DNA of 28,781 nucleotides from Saccoglossus kowalevskii (lineage: Eukaryota; Hemichordata; Enteropneusta; Harrimaniidae): assembly GCF_000003605.2 (NCBI RefSeq), contig NW_003105615.1, positions 77,931 to 106,711 on the forward strand. Reading direction: 5' to 3'. A program made the position numbers and the translations under genes. Every line of letters starts with the position of its first letter. Position 1 is the stretch's first letter. Below are positions 19,956-28,781 of the stretch, piece by piece. Below the pieces are notes generated by a model. It saw only the letters and a program-made list of their open reading frames with translations, ran no database searches and was not told where the DNA came from.

Positions 19956-20376
19956 CATTTGACACTGCGTGTCATCTAGACTTATTCTAGTGGTTCGAGT
20001 CTGGACATTAAAATACTGTAAAGTAAGGACGTCCACTCCACCCCGCCATATTGTGACCTTCACAAATAGGGAACCAGTTTTGTCCACTCTTCAAAAGCGT
20101 ATTTTGTCACGTAATTTTGTTTTATTGTCTGTATTATGTTTACGTCTGGAGGCTTGGAGGTTTTTTTTGTTTTCGTCGCCGCCATTATTACATCATGTGC
20201 CAGTAATTTCGTTGTATGGCTCTCTGAGCCGACACCTTTCCTAAATCATTTAAGAACACGTGAATCCAACAGCCTTATTTTGCGACCAGTTAGACAAATA
20301 ACTAAAAGTGCATCTGATTACATATTACTAGTAGGTTTGAGGTTTGTTTTTTACTGTGAAAACGAATAATAATCTT

Positions 20377-20382
20377 AATAAA
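20377..20382 (+). terminator. Candidate polyadenylation signal of the GNAT-like gene
   Basis: AATAAA lies 422 nt after the stop codon. The intervening 3' region contains small open frames (19969-20244, 20136-20369) that look like chance. Confidence 0.35.
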
Positions 20383-20735
20383 AATCACAATTTATATAAG
20401 TCCTTAGATGGGGTTGAGGGGGTGGAAGAACCAATTAAAATCACTCTTGCTCATACTTTAATATCTATCTGAGCTGTCTTGAATTTACAACTCAAGAGTG
20501 TTTATAAATTTAATGGTACTCTCAGTGTAACAAAGATACATGTACTCCTTTTATCTTTATAATTATTTACAAATTTCCATGGCAGTCGAATTCAACCAGC
20601 AATCAATGCTCAACAACATAATTTGAAAATGTTCCAGTGGCCAATAGAAACCCCTAGTTTCAGTTTGAATGTGTATTTATAAAAATGAAGGGAATGCCTT
20701 TGTTGTGCTAAGAGTAATACAAAATTAAAATAGTA

Positions 20736-21260
20736 GTGTATCTCATCACAGCTGTGGCTCATATTGTAGTGTATCTCATCACAGCTGTGGCTCATATTGT
20801 AGTGTATCTCATCACAGCTGTGGCTCATATAGTAGTGTATCTCATCACAGCTGTGGCTCATATTGTAGTGTATCTCATCACAGCTGTGGCTCATATAGTA
20901 GTGTATCTCATCACAGCTGTGGCTCATATTGTAGTGTATCTCATCACAGCTGTGGCTCATATTGTAGTGTATCTCATCACAGCTGTGGCTCATATAGTAG
21001 TGTATCTCATCACAGCTGTGGCTCATATTGTAGTGTATCTCATCACAGCTGTGGCTCATATTGTAGTGTATCTCATCACAGCTGTGGCTCATATTGTAGT
21101 GTATCTCATCACAGCTGTGGCTCATATTGTAGTGTATCTCATCACAGCTGTGGCTCATATTGTAGTGTATCTCATCACAGCTGTGGCTCATATTGTAGTG
21201 TATCTCATCACAGCTGTGGCTCATATTGTAGTGTATCTCATCACAGCTGTGGCTCATATT
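20736..21260. repeat. Minisatellite: 16 copies of a 33-bp unit
   Basis: The unit starts GTGTATCTCATCACAGCTGT and ends GGCTCATATTGTA. Copy starts run from 20736 to 21231 in exact 33-bp steps, and the last copy is 30 bp. Copies differ almost only at one base (ATTGTA or ATAGTA; the third, fifth and eighth copies have the A), so homogenisation is recent. Because 33 is divisible by three, the array is open in long frames on both strands (20736-21521 plus, 20610-21293 minus); these periodic frames are not evidence of protein. Each unit contains the perfect palindrome CACAGCTGTG, an E-box and PvuII site. Confidence 0.95.
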
Positions 21261-21362
21261 CAAGTTGTTCTTCAGATAGAATCCTACTCCCAAATTATTT
21301 ATGGGAATGTTATGGTCATAAATTCCATGACAATGTTCATTAGTTTATTATGTACACCATAC

Positions 21363-22376
21363 CACAGTCCCTCTATAACTGGTTTGGAAACGCTTCGCAG
21401 ACTATTGTCCCAGGGCTGGTTACAGGTAAATAAGCCATTCACACCTTTGACAATGAGCCACAAAACTGAGCGTACACTAACTTTAGCACTGCGATCACAA
21501 ACTTCAAACATATTACCGTGATTTGTCAAAATAGAAACATCTGAGAAAAAAAACTAACCACATCACCAAAAGGCTAATGTACAAATCTATTCACATTGAA
21601 AAAAATATTATGGTTGAACGTAGTTTTCATACTATAAAATAGGCCAACCCGCTGACTCGCGTTGAGTAAGTTAGTAGATCAAAACAAAATGGTGCTCATA
21701 AAAAAAATTCTCATCAGGCAAAAAAAAAAAAGTCTGCCTACTCAATTTCTGGTAGTGCTAAAAAATTTATACTGCAAGATCTTATTCTTAGAGACATGAT
21801 GTCACCAGCATTGTAAACTACATCCCAAATATATGCTTGGAAACAAAAATAATGACACGAAAATTCGAATGGCAATAAATCGACGAGAGGCCATCTTTAT
21901 TTTGAATGGAAAAAGCGATGCCTAAATATGATACATATACTGTATATAATATAACAAAACAAGCACAATGAACCGACCCACCAACTACAACTGGGTTTAA
22001 GCTATCCAATAAACTAAAAAACATTGATCTTTCTAAAACAGTGACGAATAGGGCCCAACCAGTCAAGGTTGTTAGAAGTGTTCCAAGTCGCGATCCCTGA
22101 CTGAGTCCCTCAAATTTATGTGCGATATTCACGAATAATAATGTCAATATGCCACTATAGAAAGACTTGCTGGCTAAAGACTTGTGTTGTGCTTCTAAAT
22201 CTATATAAAGTATCAAAATGTATGTTTTTTTGGCTGTAAAAACTAGAACATGAAGGGAACAATGAATTGTTTGTTTCAATAGAATGCTCTGATATCAAGA
22301 GACTATATTTCGTGGAAAGCCATACCCAGCGCAGTCTGAGCACAGCCGTTTCCAGACCAGGGATAGAGGGACTGTG
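21363..22376. repeat. Diverged inverted repeat bounding a 1-kb segment
   Basis: CACAGTCCCTCTATAACTGG and its continuation to GGAAACG (21363-21392) recurs inverted at 22347-22376 with 27 of 30 bases the same. Inward of these arms the similarity fades. Between them are A-rich runs and a hydrophobic minus-strand frame (21818-22279) with no recognised domain. It may be two copies of a dispersed repeat in opposite orientation or the arms of an old DNA transposon. Confidence 0.45.
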
Positions 22377-22810
22377 ACCATACCCTACAATACAAGGATA
22401 GGAAACTAGAATTTTATTTGTTATATTATAATATAATGTGATTTTCAATCCTATTATGTTTGTTCCACAACAGCCCCACTTATTGCGTTACATTTAGATC
22501 ACAACTTGAAGTTCACAGGCTTTTGTAGGGTCTAGTGTGCAATCATGGAAATATAGTTCCCATGGTTACATGAAACTGTTTTATTTTGTGTACCATAAAA
22601 ATGTTTACCTAATTATTGAACAATATTATGGAACACAATAATAAAGCAAAATAGAATTGTTTTCAAATAACAAAAAGTACCAGTCTTGGTGTATGGGTTT
22701 TTTTCTTCCTATGTCACCAGCCTACATTATCACGACCCTGTGACCTCTCGTCACCTTCTGAATGTCTAAAACATAGCTTGTTTAATGACTAGACGAATTA
22801 TATTTGTGCA

Positions 22811-22880
22811 AACTGTTTGAAATAATTTCACGCTATGCTATATACTGATAATTTTACGCTATATACCGATAATTTCACGC
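22811..22880. repeat. Short tandem repeat with ACGCTATATACYGATAATTT units
   Basis: About 2.5 copies of a 22-25-bp unit (TTTCACGCTATG..., TTTTACGCTATATACCGAT...). It is small and degenerate, with no coding. Confidence 0.5.
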
Positions 22881-22949
22881 ATTTTGTTTTAAATTGCATT
22901 CTAACACCATAATGAAACATTTAATAAAAATACAGTTAAGTCAAAGTCA

Positions 22950-23010
22950 AACAAGCTGCTCTGTGATTGGTCTGACTGTATGGTGTTAGGGTTAGGTAGC
23001 CAATCAGAAA
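22950..23010. promoter_or_regulatory. Paired, inverted CCAAT boxes with a telomere-like core
   Basis: GTGATTGGTCT and AGCCAATCAG form an inverted pair of CCAAT boxes about 30 bp apart, the NF-Y site pattern. Between them is TTAGGGTTAGG, nearly two units of the animal telomere repeat. No gene start is visible next to it, so promoter use is only a possibility. Confidence 0.3.
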
Positions 23011-23540
23011 CACTCTTGTATGTAGCTTTGAATTGACTCAAAAACTTATTTTACTGAAGTGCAGCATTTTACCATGCATTGTAGTAGTTAAGACTAACAT
23101 TGCTTTTTCTGACTGAAAATATTATTTGGATTGACAGTCTCAAATTCTACTTCATTTATTGTATATTTGATTGAAACTTTATTTTAATTTTTTTTCAAGT
23201 TGTATGTCATAATATGTAAATATATTTTTACTTTTTTCGTGCTACAGTCAATGCAAAGTTTGTAAAATAGTACATGACATAATTCAAAACTAGTTTTTTT
23301 TTTTTTTGTTTTATTGTGCTATGCCATGCATTCTTTTTGAATTGAAGTTGGTTATTTAAATTACTATTTACTGTAATGTGGATTGTGAACGCTGCCATTT
23401 TCTCAGACAGTGTTGTCTTGTAGATTCTTATCACATTTTATTTTTCAAGGAATGTTAATTGCTTTATTTCACCAGATAATTTTTGTAGTGTCTTGCTGTG
23501 ATACGCTTTAAGTATAATCAAGCATTTATAAGATAATGGT

Positions 23541-23590
23541 ATGCAAATGTATGATATGCAAATTGCAAGATTTTGTGCAAATTGCAAGAT
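23541..23590. promoter_or_regulatory. Octamer (POU) motif pair within a short direct repeat
   Basis: Two perfect ATGCAAAT octamers (23541 and 23556) are followed by a 15-bp direct repeat TGCAAATTGCAAGAT (23557 and 23576, 19 bp apart). ATGCAAAT is the classic POU/Oct recognition site. It may simply be an AT-rich tandem duplication. Confidence 0.35.
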
Positions 23591-23676
23591 CTCAAAATTG
23601 CATGACAGACATTAATTTCAAGGAATAATAAACCCCCCGAAAAATTCTCTCTTTACGGTAACCCTACCTGCCTATT

Positions 23677-23697
23677 GGGGGGGGGGGGTCGGAGTGG
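23677..23697 (+). repeat. Poly-G tract with quadruplex potential
   Basis: Twelve consecutive Gs, then TCGGAGTGGGGG. A G-run of this length in otherwise AT-rich DNA could fold into a G-quadruplex, and it would also be prone to assembly length errors. Confidence 0.7.
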
Positions 23698-26100
23698 GGG
23701 TGTTGTTTATTGTGAGTAGATCAGCTCAAACTTGCAAATTATGTAAATTAGCTGAGGGCATTCTATCAATGTTGCAGTTTTTGATTTCATTTACTTTCTT
23801 TTATCTAGTGAACGACTACCACTTGGTTGTAATAAGGAAATACATTCTGAAAACTAATGATGTTAATCACAGAAACTTAACTTGTATATAAAAATTAAAT
23901 TAAAAAAATCCAATTTTTTTATATTTGGCCTAATGCAAATAAGAGAGTCTGTAAAGGAACTGGTTAGAGTTAGTCTTTGGCTGTTTCAACAGTGCTCTTG
24001 CATATTTGCAAAATAATTATGCATGTGTTTCCCTTGTGAATACACTGATAATCCATTTTAAAGTGTCTACTGTGTTCTGTGATACCATTGGTTAAAATGT
24101 GTTAGATTGAAATTACAAGATCCTCCTGACACAACCATAAAATTTACATAGCATTATCTTATAATTTGTTGGTATACCAATGTGGATGCTATAATACATA
24201 CTTTATGGAAAGTTGAATTTTGAAAACATATTAAATAGTTTGCAGTGTTTTCTGAGATGCTAGTTGTATTTACATTTTAATATCAGTATTATTTATCTTT
24301 TATGGTTATTTGCTTGAGTACAGACTTTTTACTACATCTTAACAGTCATTACAGTATGCTGTTTAAGTCTCGCGCACAAACGACATATTTTGCATTTTTC
24401 TCATTTGTCAAAATTTATTAACATTTAACATTGTAAATTATGTGAACCATGTTGGTAAGTTGCTTCCTTCTCCTGATTGTATATATTGGTAAATATTTTA
24501 TGAAAGAAATCATGATTATTAACACTGAAATAAATTGGGATGTTTTACTCCCATTCCAATAAATCTATTTACATGTTTTTATAGAAAAACTGAATTTGAA
24601 AAAAATTATTTTAACATTTGTATCAAGGAGAGGGAAGCAAGATATGTTTATTGGCTAAATAATGTATGAAAATCAAGATTTTTCAATGTTGGTGTTTGTG
24701 TGTTATAAGTAATAACAATATTTTCCTGAACATATTAAATTGTTTACATTTTAGATAGTAATAATAATTTGAAAATAAGCTTATATAATAATAATATAAT
24801 ACACACAGGAATGGTGTTGTTTTATTAAAAGATTACTATTTCCAAATGATCAGGCATATTCAATTCGTGTTTGATAGCAAAAATCTCATTTCCTTGCTCC
24901 TGCACAGCAGAGATATTTGCAGTAATTCACAGACATGTAGGAACGTTTTATTCAGCAGATACCATTGTTTTTATAGGGGTGTCTGTGAACCACAAATTAG
25001 CTATACACAAACATGAAAACTAAGCTTAACTAATACAGTAGTAGTCAACATTGTAACAGTGTTGGTTGGTAGTACGTCCATGGTTAGTGTGTACAGCTGA
25101 TTGGTCATGATTATCCGTTTACTTAAGGATGTTTTGTTTTTATATTTGTAAATTTTTTCTGTCTGGTATAACATTTTTCCCCTTTTCTAGTATAATTAGA
25201 TTTTTGTATTATCTTTTGTGGAGTAGAAAATTAATCATTCGATGACTAACACATATTTTGAACCATTACTGAAAAATATGCCAATGATGAGGGCGCTCTC
25301 ACTAAGCATTCTGAGTGGATTCATACATCATTATTGGGGTCTTTGGACGACTATGAATTTCAGCTCATTAAGAGAAAAATAACGAGGATTTGTTAGGATT
25401 TTACCTTGTTTTCAATTACTGTGGCCCATGACAATTTGCAAGAGAAACAAACAACAGCAAAGGAAATTTAAACCACAATTGACAAATGAATAATACCAAG
25501 CCTTAAAATCTGAATTTTTATTTCCTACAATTCTTGCAAATTGAAACCATAAAATATTTTGCACAATATTCCTATGACCTTTAGTAATGTTCTCAGAATG
25601 CTGTACTACAAATAATTATTAAAAAACTTGAATATGTCCATTCGTTGTATTTCACTTTTAGTGACTTGAGATATTCCTATTGACATTGTCAAATTTATCA
25701 GTTTATTTATACGCTTCCTACTACAAAATAAGATTTGTCAATCTTTCCTAGTTTTGTGAATATTTTGAAAGTTTATTTTTTTGTATTTATTGCATTGTTG
25801 CGTTTGTGGAGTGCATATTAAATAGTCTGTTTGCATAAATTATTCCTTCTCTGAAACATTTATTAAAAGAATACTGATTATTAGAGTGGATGGTTGTCAC
25901 CCTGCACACACACAAATTGAGTCCCAAGCGACGGGCAACGACTCGAGAGAACCGAACATGCATGCAAACCTGAAAATCTTACAGCTTTTCTGCCATGGTG
26001 GAAATGATCCATACTTGCAATACAAGAGTAACACGCTGTTGTGCATACTTAGTTAAGCTAGGCTTAATACCACATGGGAAAAAAAATAACTTTCACACAT
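23698..26100. other. AT-rich DNA without a recognised gene
   Basis: 2.4 kb with only short frames. A brief GC-richer patch at about 25890-25975 (GTCCCAAGCGACGGGCAACG and neighbours) stands out but matches no RNA or protein I recognise. Confidence 0.45.
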
Positions 26101-28781
26101 CTTTTTATATCGAAACACATTTAGTCTTTATTTTAATTTTTCAACTTTTGACAACAAATTTAAACATCTCTTCTAATAACTAAAACATGTAAATTACAAC
26201 ATCAATCACAAACAGGGAAAAAAAAGATATCTTGACAAAAAAGTACACTTTTTTTTTCCCCTTACAACTGCAGGAGGCTTGTACACACTTACATATAGAT
26301 ACAGAGCTGTGAGATGCAGCTATCATTTATTGACCAATCAACAATTTGCAATGCTCACTTTCAATTAGTTTTAAATAGTCCACACACGTACTTTCCCAAT
26401 ATGTATACATGTACAAATATAAGTAAAAACAATAGGATACAGGCATTTACACCAGTGAGGGCAGTAGACAATTGACCAAAAAAGATTTGATCATCACAAA
26501 ACTGGACGATATCTCCCTTTCTGATAGATTAGCCAAAATATTAAACAGACCCTGCCCATGAAAAGGAATAACTATAATGAAAAAATTAATAATTATTGAT
26601 ATGCATACTTTCAAAAACATTTTTGTTCTCATGACGAGAAAAATTTGAGTGGTAAATGTTTCGATAACGAACTTGTACGATACTATATGTATGACAAATT
26701 AGATCAGGTTAATCAATCCAGCAAGCAAGCATATATGGTTTAAAAACATGAAAATTATAGCTAGACCAATGTAGTTTTTAACTACCAGTACTGTTCATAC
26801 TGGTTGAGGGGATTTGAGGCAATGCTCGACTCCAATGTGGAGAAATATCCACTGTATCCGATTTACAAATCACAACAGTCCATCCATCAAATCAGATATA
26901 CTGCTATATACCTACCTATAAATAGGAAAAATGGATAAGCTATTCAACAACGTAAACGTGTACAGACAAACATTTTTTTCCTTTTATATTTTTATAAAAT
27001 AAAATAATATCCTTTTTGGCAAAAAAAAAATTATGTCATGAATGTGAAGTAATTTCTTTTAGGAAGAAATGATGAGTGGATCACAGGTTTTTGAAAAACA
27101 AAATAAAATGTCAACTTCAAAGATTGAAAGTTGCATAAATACAACAGAATAATGACATTTAATTACAATATTAGTGTTTTAGTAAAAGCCAGAAATGTGG
27201 TGAATGTGCTCTTTTTTGTTTTTTCCCTAAAAAGAAATAGTAAAACATGTCCAATACTGCCAGACACCCAGATCCGTGGAGTCTATCACCTTTAAGATGT
27301 CAATAGAAAAATTCTAAATAAAGTATGTATAAATTATCAATAGGAAACTTTTCTCTGATCTATAGTACTTGACTTGTCCAAATGTTCAGAACTAATCTGC
27401 ATAATGTCCACATTGCTCAGACATAAATTACAATACTGAACATAATACTGTAAAATGACTAATTTTCACTGGGTTTAAATTTTGCTGATTTACCATTTCA
27501 GGCATATTCAGTGGGTTTTGAATTCACGATTTTATCATTTAGATAATGTGTTCTATGCTAAATTTTACATATTCACTGGGTTTTAATTTAGCACATTTCT
27601 CAGTCAGCGAAATAAGCAAAATTAAAACCCAGTGAATAATTAATTCGTTTACAGTAAGACACTAAGTTGATGATGATCTTCTCGATAATCACTGCTATAC
27701 CCATAATGCAACTATATATTTCAATTTTACAAACTTGCAACGTGTAGTCTCCAGCGCATAATAACTAAGCTCATCAAACTCTGGTATCACTGACAATAGA
27801 AATGTACATGATGTGATGAACTATACTCGACAATAACGGTAAGAATCGGGCATTAAAAAAAAAGATACATCTCATATTTGTAGCTGAAACATTCACAATT
27901 TTTTTTGTCTACATTGCAACAGTTCTTTTGACAATAATAGGCACTGTCAACACAGAGACGAAGTAAAAGTTGAAAGGGTAAAGTTCAAATGTCAGAGGTT
28001 ATTGCTCGTGATGAGAAGGGTTATTCTGACTGTACATACAACTATCTCACTATCTACATAAGGCAGCACACTGATCAGACAACCAAGTGCAAAACAATGC
28101 AGTTCAACAAAATGAAAATTTGTGCTCGGTTAAAAGATGCTGCAATTTACTCAGTAACTTGTTAAGCCTTGGGTGATGTAATAAGTGACTGCTCTGATAT
28201 AAAGTTACACACTACAAAGATATAACCTATTTCTGTGCATGGCCTAGTAGAACCCCAGTGATACAACCATGCTAAAATAGAAACTTCTCTATTTTCTTAA
28301 AAGAAAGTTATTATCTAGTGCAATGAACATGCAACCCAGAGTGAAAAGTTGCTCAGATGGCTACACTGTACAGCTTGGTAATATAATGGAGTATACTACG
28401 ATTTTGCAGTTTAATTTACATAATTTGATTTATCAGAATGGATTAAACAGATCATAACAATCCAATTGAGTGACCTGGTTTTAAGCTGAGAAGTAAATGT
28501 TCATACTCAAAATTGCAGGTGATCTGTCTGCAACTGTTTTTTACTATGTTCAGATAAAAGTAATCATGTCCATTTCCAGCGAAGTTGAGTTCAAATGCAT
28601 TAAATAAAGTCTCAAGAACACAGACTCATTTGTGAATTACTGCCAGCAGTAATACCGATATATTTTGTACATCTTGCTTAGTGAACATATTAACCTTATA
28701 TCAAATCAGTCACCTCCATATACTTGCTCTATTAGAAGCATACATAAGCCAAAAACTGTATGTTCGATGATTAAAATGGCT
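26101..28781 (-). other. Possible 3' UTR or terminal intron of a minus-strand gene outside the window
   Basis: On the minus strand an AATAAA (26127-26132 as TTTATT) ends a 2.6-kb stretch without coding frames. The uniform AT-rich texture and long poly-A/T runs fit a long untranslated region or intron of a gene entering from the right edge, but no splice site or coding end was identified. The MITE at 27446 is inserted in it. Confidence 0.2.
27446..27656. mobile_element. MITE, 211 bp, TACTGTAAA terminal inverted repeats
   Basis: The left end TACTGTAAAATGACTAATTT and the right end (reverse complement TACTGTAAACGAATTAATTA) are inverted repeats that continue through TTCACTGGGTTT and AATTTTGCT, about 46 bp with a small indel. 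Inside, the block TTCACTGGGTTTTAATTT occurs directly at about 27464, 27508 and 27570 and inverted at about 27620. It has no coding capacity. It shares the GGTTTTAATTT...AAATTAAAACC hairpin with the shorter element at about 1825-1920. Elements of this type would be moved by a transposase supplied elsewhere; which one cannot be told here. Confidence 0.7.

Noticed and set aside
20610-21521. Long open frames on both strands across the minisatellite, giving perfect 11-residue repeats
   Set aside because: They follow automatically from a 33-bp unit (a multiple of three) lacking stops in those frames; nothing outside the array supports translation.
21818-22279. 153-codon hydrophobic minus-strand ORF
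   Set aside because: Hydrophobicity follows from AT-rich sequence; no recognisable membrane-protein family, and it lies within repeat-derived DNA.
26447-26632. 61-codon minus-strand ORF in the right-hand AT-rich tract
   Set aside because: Short, low complexity, no family resemblance; likely chance within a UTR or intron.
1-28781. CRISPR arrays, bacterial operons, phage or plasmid features
   Set aside because: No short spaced repeats with unique spacers, no Shine-Dalgarno-led gene strings; the sequence is eukaryotic throughout.

Overview
This is eukaryotic DNA, very probably from a marine lophotrochozoan invertebrate such as a mollusc; that placement is inference. The supports are AT-rich sequence, GT-AG introns, TATA and AATAAA signals, an invertebrate-type GIMAP/AIG1 GTPase with a decayed relative nearby, degraded non-LTR retrotransposons, and small inverted-repeat (MITE-like) elements. 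There is no bacterial operon structure. Most of the window is non-coding.

Left part (about 0.7-8.8 kb, + strand): a five-exon gene can be assembled by eye for a type II Golgi/ER membrane protein of the GDP-fucose protein O-fucosyltransferase fold. The exons are 811-924, 4342-5297, 6580-6751, 7026-7149 and 8338-8489. All junctions are GT-AG, the phases agree, and the product is 505 aa. It has a CRE octamer and a TATA-like box about 100 bp upstream of the ATG, and an AATAAA 280 bp after the stop. Two CTCF-like motifs in convergent orientation lie at the promoter and in intron 1.

Middle part (8.8-13.5 kb): an inactivated GIMAP-type GTPase on the minus strand (8830-9498), a possible more eroded GIMAP fragment (about 11941-12216, +), and the main GTPase exon of an apparently intact GIMAP gene (12417-13239, +) whose N-terminal exon was not found. 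Between them sit four tandem TTCCTRGAA-like (GAS/STAT-type) motifs.

Repeat-rich part (14-19 kb): a + strand non-LTR retrotransposon fragment with an FADD reverse transcriptase motif is split by a foreign insertion of about 640 bp that resembles an LTR-like element. A second, minus-strand LINE C-terminus ends in a (GATAA)n tail.

Right part (19-28.8 kb): a compact, TATA-driven, intronless GNAT-like acetyltransferase gene (19485-19955); a 16-copy, 33-bp minisatellite whose unit carries the palindrome CACAGCTGTG; a diverged inverted repeat; and a long AT-rich tract without recognisable coding sequence. That tract contains a 211-bp MITE with TACTGTAAA ends, related to a shorter hairpin element at about 1.8 kb. 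The last 2.6 kb could be the 3' UTR or intron of a minus-strand gene beyond the window.
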